A stretch of 64,000 bases of DNA from Pseudolysobacter sp964466115 (GCA_964466115.1 CAYXMH010000011.1:1-64000), one strand, 5' to 3'. Counted from the stretch's first letter, positions 24,656-34,596 are shown. Notes: generated by a model from the sequence alone, not told the origin. Numbers and translations are program-made.

Positions 24656-25540
24656 ATGTTGGATTGTCTCGGACGCGGTTTAATTCTCGATCGTCCGCGT
24701 TTGTGCGGGATTATTAACGTCACTCCGGATTCGTTTTCCGATGGTGGTGCTTACCATGAGCCTGCTGCAGCGGTTGCGCACGGCGTGCAATTGGTGGAAG
24801 AGGGTGCCGATTTACTCGATATCGGTGGTGAGTCGACTCGCCCTGGTGCTGAAGCCGTCAGCGTGGAAGATGAAATCGCACGCGTGGTTCCTGTCATAGA
24901 ACAACTGGCTGCTCGTGTGTCGGTGCCGATTGCTGTCGATACCAGCAAACCGCAGGTCATGCGTGCCGCGGTTGCCGCCGGCGCTGCGATGATTAATGAT
25001 GTTTACGCCCTGCGCCGGCCGGGGGCGCTCGATGCCGCCGCTGACTTGAATGTGCCGATTTGTCTTATGCACATGCAGGCCACACCGGCGGATATGCAGG
25101 CCGATCCGCACTATGATGATGTGGTGGGGGAAGTGCATCGTTTTCTTACGGAGCGCGTGTTTGCCTGTCAATTGGCGGGCATTGAAAAAAAACGTTTGTT
25201 GATCGACCCTGGATTCGGGTTTGGCAAGACGCTGGAACACAATTTGTTGCTGCTGAAAAATCTGGAGCGGTTCACGACAGTCGGGGTGCCATTGCTGGTT
25301 GGCTTGTCGCGCAAATCGATGATTGGAACCCTCACCGGGCGCGACACCAACCAGCGCATGCCAGGATCAATCGCGGCGGCGCTGCTGGCCGTGCAGCGCG
25401 GGGCGATGATAGTGCGCGTGCACGACGTGGCTGCAACGCGCGATGCGTTGGCGATTTGGTCTGCGCTTGAGCAAACGGGGGGTAATGCCAAACGTCCGGC
25501 TAAAGCCCATAATCCCTTTCGTGGAGACGACGATGACTGA
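24656..25540 (+). CDS. folP: Dihydropteroate synthase
   Basis: Joins p-aminobenzoate and the pterin pyrophosphate in folate synthesis; the target of sulfonamides. The 294-residue product has GIINVTPDSFSDGG, LVEEGADLLDIGGESTRPGA, VDTSKPQVMRAA, INDVYALRRPG, LLIDPGFGFGKT and LVGLSRKSMIGTLTGR. ATG at 24656 (MLDCLGRGLILD) gives the length of E. coli FolP; upstream in-frame TTG and GTG codons are less likely. The C-terminus ends in four Asp residues. It lies between ftsH and glmM as in E. coli, and overlaps glmM by eight bases. Confidence 0.96.
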   Translation: MLDCLGRGLILDRPRLCGIINVTPDSFSDGGAYHEPAAAVAHGVQLVEEGADLLDIGGESTRPGAEAVSVEDEIARVVPVIEQLAARVSVPIAVDTSKPQVMRAAVAAGAAMINDVYALRRPGALDAAADLNVPICLMHMQATPADMQADPHYDDVVGEVHRFLTERVFACQLAGIEKKRLLIDPGFGFGKTLEHNLLLLKNLERFTTVGVPLLVGLSRKSMIGTLTGRDTNQRMPGSIAAALLAVQRGAMIVRVHDVAATRDALAIWSALEQTGGNAKRPAKAHNPFRGDDDD

Positions 25541-26885
25541 ACCCACGCATCGCTATTTTGGCACCGACGGCATCCGCGGACGGGTCGGCGTATGGCCGAT
25601 TACCGCGGAGTTCATGCTGAAGCTGGGGCGCGCTGCCGGAAAGGTGTTGGCGCAAAATGGTGCGGCCAATGTGCTGATCGGAAAAGACACCCGGGTCTCA
25701 GGCTATATGTTTGAATCGGCTTTGGAGGCCGGTCTGGTCGCGGCTGGAGCCAACGTGCTGCTGGTGGGCCCCATGCCAACCCCGGCAGTGGCGTATTTGA
25801 CGCGTTCGTTGCGCGCGAGCGCCGGTATCGTGATCAGCGCATCGCATAATCCACATTATGATAACGGCATTAAGTTTTTTTCGACCGATGGCGAAAAATT
25901 CAGCGATGCCGTAGAGAGCGAGATTGAAGCGGAACTCGAAGCGCCGTTTACGACGGTCGATTCCGAGCACATCGGCAAAGCCGCGCGTATCAACGACGCG
26001 AGCGCCCGTTATATCGAGTTTTGCAAATCAACGGTGCCGGAACAATTCAATTTGAATGGATTAAAACTGGTATTGGATTGCGCGCATGGCGCCACCTATC
26101 AAGTGGCGCCAAAGCTGTTTAACGAACTTGGCGCCAATGTCACCGTGATCGGCAATGCGCCGGATGGCCTCAACATCAATAGTGAATGCGGGTCCACCCA
26201 TTTGGACGCCCTGGCGCAAGCGGTGGTTAAAAACCGCGCGGCGCTTGGCATTGCGTTCGATGGCGATGGCGACCGGGTGCTGATGATTGATGATAAAGGC
26301 CAGCTCGTGGACGGCGATCAATTGGTATACATTTTAGCGCACGATTGGAGCGCTAACGGCAGCTTAAGCGGTCCGGTTGTGGGAACCTTGATGAGCAACT
26401 ACGGATTGGAAGTTGCGATCGGTTCGCTCGGTTTGGAGTTTGTGCGCGTTAAAGTCGGCGATCGGCATGTGATGCGTCAGTTGAAAACCAAGGGTGGGAT
26501 CTTAGGTGGCGAGACTTCCGGTCATATTTTATGTCTAAATCGCGCTACCACGGGCGATGGCATGGTCAGTGCGCTGCAAATTCTGGAAGTGATGCGCCGC
26601 CGGCAAAAATCGCTGGCCGAACTTTGTGTCGGCATGACGAAAATTCCGCAAACGACAGTAAATATCCGCGTTGCCCGCGCGTCTGCAATAATGATGGACG
26701 CGGGAGTCAAGCATGCCCTCGATGAAGTGCAACGCACATTGGAAGGGCGCGGTCGAGTTGTATTAAGACCCTCGGGTACGGAACCATTAGTGCGAGTGAC
26801 GGTGGAAGATCAAGATGCCGCGCTGGTTGAACGTTTAGTCGGCAAACTGGCGGCGGCGGTAACGTTAGCGGCGCAACAAACGTAA
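25533..26885 (+). CDS. glmM: Phosphoglucosamine mutase
   Basis: Converts glucosamine 6-phosphate to the 1-phosphate on the way to UDP-GlcNAc, the precursor of peptidoglycan, lipid A and the ManNAc made by the WecB-like enzyme of this window. The 450-residue protein has RYFGTDGIRGRVG, the phosphoserine loop ISASHNPHYDNGIKFF, the metal loop FDGDGDRVLMID, GGETSGHIL and RPSGTEPLVRVTVE. GTGGAG seven bases before the ATG (MTEPTHRYFG) decides the start inside the end of folP. In many gammaproteobacteria the next gene is tpiA or secG; here an accessory block intervenes. Confidence 0.98.
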   Translation: MTEPTHRYFGTDGIRGRVGVWPITAEFMLKLGRAAGKVLAQNGAANVLIGKDTRVSGYMFESALEAGLVAAGANVLLVGPMPTPAVAYLTRSLRASAGIVISASHNPHYDNGIKFFSTDGEKFSDAVESEIEAELEAPFTTVDSEHIGKAARINDASARYIEFCKSTVPEQFNLNGLKLVLDCAHGATYQVAPKLFNELGANVTVIGNAPDGLNINSECGSTHLDALAQAVVKNRAALGIAFDGDGDRVLMIDDKGQLVDGDQLVYILAHDWSANGSLSGPVVGTLMSNYGLEVAIGSLGLEFVRVKVGDRHVMRQLKTKGGILGGETSGHILCLNRATTGDGMVSALQILEVMRRRQKSLAELCVGMTKIPQTTVNIRVARASAIMMDAGVKHALDEVQRTLEGRGRVVLRPSGTEPLVRVTVEDQDAALVERLVGKLAAAVTLAAQQT

Positions 26886-26893
26886 GGGGAGGG
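26885..26893 (+). promoter_or_regulatory. Strong ribosome binding site with a TTG start
   Basis: AGGGGAGGG begins on the last base of the glmM stop and lies four bases before TTG at 26898. It supports the TTG as start of the oxygenase gene and suggests co-expression with glmM. Confidence 0.7.
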
Positions 26894-26897
26894 TTGC

Positions 26898-27836
26898 TTG
26901 AATCGTCATGTACCGACTTTGGATATCGGCCAATTTGAAACCGATAAGCCTCGCTTTGTCGCCGAACTTGGCGCGGCCTACCGTGAATACGGTTTCTGCG
27001 GCATTTGCGGTCATGGTATAGCGCCGGAATTGATTGATAATGCGTATCGCGTGTTCAAAGAATTCTTTGCGCTGCCGGAAACCGTGAAGAAACGCTATCA
27101 CGTGCCCGGTGCGGGGGGTGCGCGTGGATACACCGGCTTTGGCGTGGAGACGGCAAAAGACAGTCGTTACCCCGATTTAAAGGAGTTTTGGCATATCGGG
27201 CGCGAGATCAAGCGCGACTCTAAATACGCCGATGTGATGCCGGCCAACTTGTGGCCCAGTGAAGTGCCGGGTTTTCGCGAATACGGCTATGGGCTTTATC
27301 AAGCGCTCGATCAGCTGGGTTCGCGCGTGCTGCGCGCTTTGGCGTTGCATATCGATCTGCCCGAAAACTATTTCGATGATAAGACCAATAACGGTAATTC
27401 TATTTTACGCCCGATTCATTATCCGCCGATCACGCAAGCGGATATTCCGAATGTACGTGCCGGTGCACACGAGGATATTAATTTCATCACGTTATTGGTC
27501 GGCGCCAGCGCAGCGGGTCTTGAGATTTTGACGCGCGAAGGGCAGTGGCTACCGGTTACCACCACGGGCGATGCGATCGTGGTCAATATTGGCGATATGC
27601 TGCAACGCTTAAGCAACCATGTTTATCCATCGACAACGCATCGTGTCACCAACCCCAAAGGGCCGCAAGCGCGCCAGCCGCGTTACTCGGTGCCGTTTTT
27701 CCTGCACCCAAATCCGGATTTTTTGATTCAAACACTGCCGCAATGCATTGGCCAAGACAACCCGAATCGTTATCCCGAACCGATCCTGTCGCACGATTAT
27801 TTACTCGAACGATTGCGCGAAATTCGTTTGATTTAA
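26898..27836 (+). CDS. 2-oxoglutarate/Fe(II)-dependent oxygenase (isopenicillin N synthase family)
   Basis: A 312-residue cytoplasmic oxygenase. The N-terminal DIOX_N part is VPTLDIGQFETDKPRFVAEL to about residue 110. The double-stranded beta-helix holds the iron ligands His191 and Asp193 (AGAHEDINFITLL) and His248 (STTHRVTNP), with the 2-oxoglutarate Arg262 in PRYSVPFF. All ligands are intact, so it should be active. The start is TTG with a very strong ribosome binding site 12 bases after glmM. Substrate unknown. Homologues exist as stand-alone genes in many proteobacteria. The next gene encodes an iron/manganese transporter-like protein, which may be coincidental. Confidence 0.88.
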   Translation: MNRHVPTLDIGQFETDKPRFVAELGAAYREYGFCGICGHGIAPELIDNAYRVFKEFFALPETVKKRYHVPGAGGARGYTGFGVETAKDSRYPDLKEFWHIGREIKRDSKYADVMPANLWPSEVPGFREYGYGLYQALDQLGSRVLRALALHIDLPENYFDDKTNNGNSILRPIHYPPITQADIPNVRAGAHEDINFITLLVGASAAGLEILTREGQWLPVTTTGDAIVVNIGDMLQRLSNHVYPSTTHRVTNPKGPQARQPRYSVPFFLHPNPDFLIQTLPQCIGQDNPNRYPEPILSHDYLLERLREIRLI

Positions 27837-27870
27837 TTTAATGATGCACGTTTAAGGAATACTCGAAATC

Positions 27871-28566
27871 ATGGCTGTAGCGCACCACCACGAAACCCAC
27901 TTTGGCGCATCCGCGGTCATTAAGGACATTGTCATTGGCATGGCCGATGGCTTAACCGTACCGTTTGCTCTGGCGGCGGGTCTTTCCGGCGCGGTGCTGA
28001 ACAGTCACTTGGTGGTGACGGCGGGCGCGGCCGAAATTGCTGCGGGCGCCATTGCGATGGGCTTAGGGGGATACCTTGCCGCCAAAAGCGATGTCGATCA
28101 CTACGCCAGCGAGCGCAAGCGCGAACAATACGAAGTGCAGGAATTCGAACAAAAGGAAATCAATGAAGTCGTCGAAATTTTTTCGGAGTACGGATTAAAT
28201 CAAGACGATTGTGCCCCGATCATCGCTCGCTTTCGCAGCAATCCGGAGGCCTGGGTCGATTTTATGATGCGCTATGAATTGGGGTTGGAGAAACCCGATC
28301 CACGTCGTGCCGTGCGCAGCGCGTTGACGATCGGTCTTGCCTACATCGCCGGCGGGTTGATTCCGCTTATGCCCTATGTGTTGTTGTCGGCGCCGCAGGC
28401 GGCACTCAGTGTATCGGCGCTGATGACCCTGGTGGCGCTGGCTATTTTTGGTTACGTAAAGGGACGTTTTACCGGCGTCGGGCCAATTCGTGGCGCGCTG
28501 CAAACCATGCTGATCGGGGGACTGGCGTCAACCGCGGCTTATCTTTTGGCGCGTGCGATCAGTTGA
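27871..28566 (+). CDS. VIT1/CCC1-family Fe(II)/Mn(II) transporter
   Basis: A 231-residue membrane protein of the VIT family, which exports or stores Fe2+ and Mn2+. The first helix pair is DIVIGMADGLTVPFALAAGL, then GAAEIAAGAIAMGLGGYLAAKS, the two most conserved segments of the family. A charged cytoplasmic loop (about residues 75-140, many Glu) corresponds to the metal-binding domain of plant VIT1. Three further helices end the protein: ALTIGLAYIAGGLIPLMPYV, ALMTLVALAIFGYV and AYLLARAIS. It follows the oxygenase by 34 bases with AAGGA upstream of the ATG, and is convergent with the SDR gene. Confidence 0.9.
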   Translation: MAVAHHHETHFGASAVIKDIVIGMADGLTVPFALAAGLSGAVLNSHLVVTAGAAEIAAGAIAMGLGGYLAAKSDVDHYASERKREQYEVQEFEQKEINEVVEIFSEYGLNQDDCAPIIARFRSNPEAWVDFMMRYELGLEKPDPRRAVRSALTIGLAYIAGGLIPLMPYVLLSAPQAALSVSALMTLVALAIFGYVKGRFTGVGPIRGALQTMLIGGLASTAAYLLARAIS

Positions 28567-28591
28567 TCGCAGCGCCTTAGATTTTAAAAAA

Positions 28592-28643
28592 CCGTTCGTG
28601 CTGAGCTTGTCGAAGCACCCAACGACCAAGCTCAGGGTGAACG
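28592..28643. repeat. REP-type inverted repeat, copy A
   Basis: Begins CCGTTCGTGCTGAGCTTGTC and ends CCAAGCTCAGGGTGAACG, so the two halves are imperfect reverse complements able to form a long hairpin. A related copy in the opposite orientation lies at 42608-42679. The element sits in the convergent gap between the VIT-family and SDR genes, where it could end both transcripts. Confidence 0.7.
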
Positions 28644-28665
28644 TAAAATATCCTATCGTAAATGC

Positions 28666-29484
28666 TTAATTCTGATTGCGAAATGTCTTTGCGTGCCGAT
28701 TAATCAGTTTAAGCGCAATTCCATCCGGTAAATGCTTAGCAATAAATTTAATCAAACGATTGACGCGTCCATTCACATAAACGATCCGACCGTGCTCCAC
28801 CGCATCCAAACCTTGATCAACAACCTCTTCAGCGGTCATCCACATCCATTTTGGCATTTTTGCAACCTGTGGGCGGGTTCCGGTAACGTCGTGAAATTCG
28901 GAATACGTGAATCCCGGGCAAAGCGCGCAAACGTGAATGCCCAAGTGCTGATTCTCCAGCGCCAACGATTGCGAAAATTTTATAAAAAACGCTTTTGCGG
29001 CCGAGTATAACGTCTGGCTGGCGGAGCCTGGCATATACCCGGCCAAAGAAGCGACGTTGATAATGCGGCCATAACCGCGTGCTTGCATGCTCGGTAAAAA
29101 CCGGTGGCACAATTCAACTGGCGCGGCCATCAATACTTGGATGAAATCCGCGTGTGCCGACCAAGGCTGGCTATCGAAACGGCCAGGCACGCCATAACCG
29201 GCGTTGTTGATCAAAATATCGATTGCGATACCGCGACGTTCCAATTCCGCATGCAGCCACTGCGGTGTGGCAGGGTCCGCCAAATCGCTGGTGATCACAT
29301 CAACCTGTATCGAATATTGGGATTTGAGCGCATCGGCCAGCACCATCAAGCGTTCGGTACGGCGCGCCGTCAAAACCAGATGAGTGCCTTGTTTTGCCAA
29401 GGCTTGCGCGAAAGCGGCCCCAATTCCAGCGGAAGCGCCGGTAATTAAGGCGAAGCGTTGCGGTGCTTGTTTTGAAATCGTCAT
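28666..29484 (-). CDS. Short-chain dehydrogenase/reductase
   Basis: A 272-residue classical SDR. It has the NAD(P)-binding TGASAGIGAAFAQALA near residue 16 followed by RRTERL (Arg residues favour NADP), the structural NNAGYG, the catalytic Ser in INVASLAGYMPG, and the Tyr-Lys pair in YSAAKAFF. PGFTYSEFHD follows. The C-terminal 40 residues, basic and partly hydrophobic, resemble SDRs that act on membrane lipids, but the substrate is unknown. It is transcribed away from the RHS gene; the 240-base gap between them lacks other genes. Confidence 0.9.
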   Translation of the reverse strand: MTISKQAPQRFALITGASAGIGAAFAQALAKQGTHLVLTARRTERLMVLADALKSQYSIQVDVITSDLADPATPQWLHAELERRGIAIDILINNAGYGVPGRFDSQPWSAHADFIQVLMAAPVELCHRFLPSMQARGYGRIINVASLAGYMPGSASQTLYSAAKAFFIKFSQSLALENQHLGIHVCALCPGFTYSEFHDVTGTRPQVAKMPKWMWMTAEEVVDQGLDAVEHGRIVYVNGRVNRLIKFIAKHLPDGIALKLINRHAKTFRNQN

Positions 29485-29724
29485 AACGGGAGTGCCTAAA
29501 TTCGATGTGTATGCTCAGAAAGAACCAGCAATCTGACTGGGCGTTATTTTGAGGCGATCAAGGTATCAAGGTAGCTCAGAGCTCTTGCTCGCGCGCCCCC
29601 ATTTGTTTTGTAAACGATTGTAACGTTTAACAACGCATGTGTCGTTTTTGGGGTGACTTACACGCTTACGTAGATATGGCACGCGTGAATGCGCGTGATT
29701 TATCCGCGAGCGAGTGAAACTGTC

Positions 29725-32700
29725 ATGAACCGAATGAACCGAGTGTTGGGTTGGTTGGTGGTGAGTGGTCTGTGTTTAGCGATCGGCCAAGCGCTGGCCG
29801 GAGGAACCGATCACCCCTCCGCTGGGACTACCGGCCCGAGAGCGATGAGCTGCGGCGGAGGGGCTGCACGCAACCCAGCCGGATGCGACGGACACGGTGT
29901 GTTGAAATACGCCTTGAGTTACAGCGGGGATTTGCGCTTGTCGGACGAGCCGACCAGTTACGTGCCGGCGTACGGCCCGTGGGTGTCGTTGGGGGTGTCG
30001 ATGAACGCCTCGGAGACGAAGTGGGCGGATGGGTTGCAAAGCGGGGGCTGGAACATCGGGATGTTGGGTTATGCCACCACGGTGGTATCGACCGCGACGA
30101 CCCAGTACGAAGAAACGATGCCGGCGCCGGTGGCCAATGCGGTGCAGATTTATCTGCCGCAGGGCGGGTTCGAGACCTATATCTCCCCCGGCACCTGTGC
30201 CGGAACCTCGGTGTGCGAGTTTCCCAAGGACCCGATCAGCCAAACGCAGGTTAAGCGCGCCGGCGGCAATGCCGCGGTGCTTTCCGCTTATCCGGCCGCG
30301 GTACGCGCTGAGATCCGGGATGCGCGCGCGTTTACGCGCGCCTTGCCGGGCGGTGGCTATGAGATTTACGGCGGTACACCGGATTCGATCCGCACCGTCA
30401 CAGGTGGCTACGAAGGTTGGCTCAGCGCCTTGGTCGATCGCGAAGGCTTGGTGCTGCACTTTACCTACCAGACCAGCCCACACGGTTTAAAGCGCTTGGC
30501 CTCCTTAACCGACGCCACCGGCCTTCAGACCCATTTTTACTACGCCGATAACGAACCGCGCTTTAGCGACGCCGCCCGCGTGGGTATCATCGGGATGACT
30601 GGGGAGGATGGATTGACGTCGGTCAACCACTCCGTGGAATGGCTGTTGACCTCGATCGAAGATCCCTACCACCACGTTGCGCAGTTCACCTACCAAGACG
30701 CGTGGAGCGGCTGGGTGCTGGGTGAGCCGTTGGCGAAAATGGACCCGACGTTTATCGCCGCGATGCGCGAGCAAAGCCGCGTGTTTCGTCTGATTCGAAG
30801 CCAAGACGTGCTGGGGGTGACCTCGCAGGTGCGCTACGACTGCGGTGCTAGAACGTTGCCGCAAAGGGTGGAGGATCTGCACGCCGGTTTTCGCTCCGGC
30901 GAGCGGCCCATCGACGAGGCGTGCGTACACCGGGTCAGCGGCGTGCCCATCGCCCCGGGCCCGGACTGGCTTCGGGTATTCGAAACGGAAACCCCCTACG
31001 GCACGACCCGCTATAAGCGCATCGACGTGCGCAGCGACCCGCAGCACCGCTTGGGCTGGATCGTGATGAACCCGGCCGGGAATATTGAATGGAAAGAGAC
31101 GGTGTTCGGGATGCAAACCCCGGCGCTGCAGAACGAGCTGCGTGCGCAACTGGACCGCGGTACCGACGCCACGCGCCCGGCGCACATTCCGCCAGCGGCC
31201 TGGAACAAAGTCTTAAGAACCCCCTCGGTGGCATTTCGCACCGGGTATGGGTGGAGTTTTGCGTCGTTGTACAGCTGGTATGAGAACCCGGTGTATTCCT
31301 CAACGGTGGACCTGTTTGCGCACGACACCCCCGCTCCGGCGATGCCGCCGTTACGTTTGGCATCGATCACGCAATACGCGCACGACTACCCGGCCGGCAG
31401 TGATCGGGCGACGATGAGCACAGTGAAAGTGTGGGAGAAGGCCCCCGGACAATCGGAAGGGGTGTATTACGGGTACGAGGACGCCAATAGCGCGGACACC
31501 TTCCGCGATCCGCCGATGGGTACGTTACCCTTAACCGGAGCAACGCGAGCGCACGCGAGTCCGAGTGTCATGGCTCGGCGCTTGGACGATGGCACGATGC
31601 AAGCGACGTACACCCGTTACAACGATCAGGGCAATCCGACGATAACCGTGGATCCGTTGGGCCGGGCGCAGGAAATCGAGTACGCACCGAACGGGATCGA
31701 TCCGATCAACGTGTACGTGGTGCGCTGGAGCGTGGATAGCTCGGGAGTCGGTACGGCCACGCGATTGACGCGCTTAAGCCATGCGGACTACAACGGTTTG
31801 GGTCAAACCATTCGGCAGGAAGGAACCCTTCCAGGGGTGGGCACCACGATCGATTACGAAACCACCGCACCGTACCGGGTGACGGGGATTACCAATGAAT
31901 TGGGATTGCGCACGCGGTATGAGTGGACCCGAATCGGGACCGATCCTTTGACACGTACCGATCAACTGACGGTGACGTTACCGAACGGGTTGACCTCCAC
32001 CTCGACATTCCAACGCGGCTATTTGATCCGGGAAGAGGGCGAAGGCCGGGTGCGCGAGTACGCCGGGCACGATGCGTTTGGCAGAGCAGCCACCGTGTCG
32101 GTGGGTGGGGCGATCAAGGTCAGATACACGTACAACCCCAATAACCTGCTGGATCTGCAGACGATCCACAACGAGGTGGACGGCAGTGAGGTGAAGCTGT
32201 CGACGGATTATTTGGGCCGGCCGGAGTGGAGCTGGCAGATCAATGGGATGGGAGAAATACTCAGTGTCGGGTATCGGCGTTACGACCCGTCGGGGAATTT
32301 GGCGTCCCTTTGGACCAGCAATGGGACGTACTCGGAGATTGTGGGTTGGCAGTACGACCAGCTGGGAAGAGCCATTTACCGTGGGGATATGGACGGGAGC
32401 GGCCAGGAGCTCAGATACAGCGAAGCGACCGGACGGCTCACCGCGAGCAAGGACGCAAACGAGCAATGGACGTATTACCAATACGACGCGGCGGGAGCCT
32501 TAATCAGCCAGCGTCTGAACGATCCAATGACGGGACGTGAGCTGGTGCGGATGGACTACGATCCGATCTACGGCCGATTGATGCATAAGACCGATGAGCT
32601 TGGGATCACCGAGTACCACTACAACGATGCGCAACCGACTCGGTTGGAATGGATGGAGGAGCCGTTGGGATCCACGGGTCGCACGCGGATTACGCCGAGT

Positions 32701-34596
32701 TACGACACCGACAGTCGCAGCCCCAATCGCAGGACCGGCTGGTCGTTGACCGACAGCATGAGCAGCACCGCGCAATCGCATGTCACCACCACCTTTGACG
32801 ACAGTGCGGTGGGGATGGGGCGAATCCGAAGCTATGAGAACGAGATCTTTACGGCCACGCCGAATTACGACCCGGTGGGGGCGTTAAGTTACGGTGAGTT
32901 GCACCACATCAACTACGAGATGCCGGGTACCCGGGTAGTGGGGATGCTGCAGACGATCGGGCACGCGGACACGGCGCACGATCGGATGATGAACGAACGC
33001 AGCTATCAGACGGCCACCGGAGAACAGGTGATCTCGCACGTGAACTACGACGGCCAAGGCCGGGTAGCGGACGTGAACGGGTTGATTGAGCGAGCGACCC
33101 GAACCTACGGGTATGACGCACGCGGACAGCTCACCCAGGTGACCCGTACCGGAGCGATGGGGGAGCGTGAGAGCACCCACTACAGCTACGACCCGATGGG
33201 CAACCGCACCAACGACCGAAACGAGATGGGGACACCCATCGTAACGAATGGCACGGCCATTTATGGTCTATCGGGCCGGTTAAACACCTATCAGGACGGA
33301 AGCACGATCCGCACGGCCGAGCACGACCGGGCCGGAAACTTAACCTTCAACCCCGCCAATCAACAGCGCTACACCTGGAACGAGCAAAACCGCTTAATCC
33401 GGATCGATTACCCGAGAAAGGACGCCAAGCCCACAGCCAAGTCGATCGACTACACGCTGTTCACGTACGACAGTGAGCAGCGGATCAAGCGCGTACAAGA
33501 GATCGAGAACGCGGTGACCACCGAAGACTGGACCTATGTGTGGGTCGGCGGTCAATTGGCGCAGAAGCGCCGGACCGACACCTTGCAAATCCAAGAAACG
33601 TACAACGCGGATGGGTATGTCCATTATAACGCGGACGGATCGACCGCGAAGTTCTTCCTGCTGCGCGATTACTTGGGCAGTGTGATCGGCAAGGCCGATG
33701 GGCAAGGGCATGTGCTGGAGCGTATCGATTACGATGCGTGGGGGCAGCCGGAACGCAGACAGATTAGAAACGAAAGCGGCACGCTCACCAGCGCCGATCC
33801 AAACGCCAGCGACTTGATGTTCGGCTACGCCGGCTACTGGGAGCACCACCGTTCCAAGCTCGCCATCACTGCGCATCGGTTCTACGATCCGAAGCTCGGG
33901 CGTTGGCTCAGCAAAGATCCGATTGCGGAGTTGGGCGGCTTAAACCTTTATGCGTATGTGGGGAACAGTCCGGTCAATGCGACCGATCCGAGTGGGTGGG
34001 TGCCTAGGGATCCAGAGCGTTGTGCGCAGGAAATACAAACGCTCAGAGGATTGATTGGAATGATGAACACGCTTGAAGTTGAAATGAAAGCAATTGAAGT
34101 AAGAAATGGAGTGAGCGGTACTGGATTAACACACCTTCTGGCTTTCGATCGATTTTTTCGAAATATGCGGACGTCATCAACGCCCGATGCGCTTCGATAT
34201 GCGTTTCTTCAGAGAAGTCTAGACGATCTCAAGGGTGGATATGGCCCAAATGATCCACCCGGCCTGATTCAGGCATCTGAGGATCGAGTAAGAAATTACT
34301 GTGGCGATGATGATGATAACGGTCCAGATAGTGCGCAGAGAGCTGTAGGAGAGTGGGCAGAGGGCCGTTTAGGTGTTGACCCTTCTGGAATGGCGAATCG
34401 CAATGCTGATGACAGGTTCCTGGACGCCAGAGATGGTTGGATATATGGATTAGGCGATGATCCTGAGATGTCAGGTCCTGGTGCTCCCGTGGCAGTGGAA
34501 TTGGGCTTGATGGCTTTCCCATTGGGTATCGAAATGGCTGTTGGTGAATTTTTTGGAGGGTTATTTGAAGGGTTTGAAATATTTGCCTTTCCCTAA
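29725..34596 (+). CDS. Secreted RHS/YD-repeat protein with variable C-terminal tip
   Basis: A 1623-residue RHS protein. The N-terminus is a Sec signal (MNRMNRVLGWLVVSGLCLA, cleaved near QALAGG); there is no PAAR or VgrG domain. A Cys-rich start is followed by a long series of YD repeats (for example YDQLGRAIYRG, YDAAGALISQR, YDARGQLTQVTR, YDPMGNRTNDR) that should form the hollow RHS cocoon. The conserved core end is RFYDPKLGRWLSKDPI, then GGLNLYAYVGNSPVNATDPSGW at about residue 1425. The last 200 residues are a different, lower-GC tip with a DDDDN stretch and a hydrophobic end. In polymorphic toxins this is the toxin position, but no toxin fold is recognised and no immunity gene follows. The ATG at 29725 is chosen over one 12 codons upstream for the signal. 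Confidence 0.88.
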   Translation: MNRMNRVLGWLVVSGLCLAIGQALAGGTDHPSAGTTGPRAMSCGGGAARNPAGCDGHGVLKYALSYSGDLRLSDEPTSYVPAYGPWVSLGVSMNASETKWADGLQSGGWNIGMLGYATTVVSTATTQYEETMPAPVANAVQIYLPQGGFETYISPGTCAGTSVCEFPKDPISQTQVKRAGGNAAVLSAYPAAVRAEIRDARAFTRALPGGGYEIYGGTPDSIRTVTGGYEGWLSALVDREGLVLHFTYQTSPHGLKRLASLTDATGLQTHFYYADNEPRFSDAARVGIIGMTGEDGLTSVNHSVEWLLTSIEDPYHHVAQFTYQDAWSGWVLGEPLAKMDPTFIAAMREQSRVFRLIRSQDVLGVTSQVRYDCGARTLPQRVEDLHAGFRSGERPIDEACVHRVSGVPIAPGPDWLRVFETETPYGTTRYKRIDVRSDPQHRLGWIVMNPAGNIEWKETVFGMQTPALQNELRAQLDRGTDATRPAHIPPAAWNKVLRTPSVAFRTGYGWSFASLYSWYENPVYSSTVDLFAHDTPAPAMPPLRLASITQYAHDYPAGSDRATMSTVKVWEKAPGQSEGVYYGYEDANSADTFRDPPMGTLPLTGATRAHASPSVMARRLDDGTMQATYTRYNDQGNPTITVDPLGRAQEIEYAPNGIDPINVYVVRWSVDSSGVGTATRLTRLSHADYNGLGQTIRQEGTLPGVGTTIDYETTAPYRVTGITNELGLRTRYEWTRIGTDPLTRTDQLTVTLPNGLTSTSTFQRGYLIREEGEGRVREYAGHDAFGRAATVSVGGAIKVRYTYNPNNLLDLQTIHNEVDGSEVKLSTDYLGRPEWSWQINGMGEILSVGYRRYDPSGNLASLWTSNGTYSEIVGWQYDQLGRAIYRGDMDGSGQELRYSEATGRLTASKDANEQWTYYQYDAAGALISQRLNDPMTGRELVRMDYDPIYGRLMHKTDELGITEYHYNDAQPTRLEWMEEPLGSTGRTRITPSYDTDSRSPNRRTGWSLTDSMSSTAQSHVTTTFDDSAVGMGRIRSYENEIFTATPNYDPVGALSYGELHHINYEMPGTRVVGMLQTIGHADTAHDRMMNERSYQTATGEQVISHVNYDGQGRVADVNGLIERATRTYGYDARGQLTQVTRTGAMGERESTHYSYDPMGNRTNDRNEMGTPIVTNGTAIYGLSGRLNTYQDGSTIRTAEHDRAGNLTFNPANQQRYTWNEQNRLIRIDYPRKDAKPTAKSIDYTLFTYDSEQRIKRVQEIENAVTTEDWTYVWVGGQLAQKRRTDTLQIQETYNADGYVHYNADGSTAKFFLLRDYLGSVIGKADGQGHVLERIDYDAWGQPERRQIRNESGTLTSADPNASDLMFGYAGYWEHHRSKLAITAHRFYDPKLGRWLSKDPIAELGGLNLYAYVGNSPVNATDPSGWVPRDPERCAQEIQTLRGLIGMMNTLEVEMKAIEVRNGVSGTGLTHLLAFDRFFRNMRTSSTPDALRYAFLQRSLDDLKGGYGPNDPPGLIQASEDRVRNYCGDDDDNGPDSAQRAVGEWAEGRLGVDPSGMANRNADDRFLDARDGWIYGLGDDPEMSGPGAPVAVELGLMAFPLGIEMAVGEFFGGLFEGFEIFAFP

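Noticed and set aside
29776..33876. Several long open frames antisense to or overlapping the RHS gene
   Set aside because: They mirror the codon bias of the RHS frame in GC-rich DNA, and none has a recognisable domain or a ribosome binding site.
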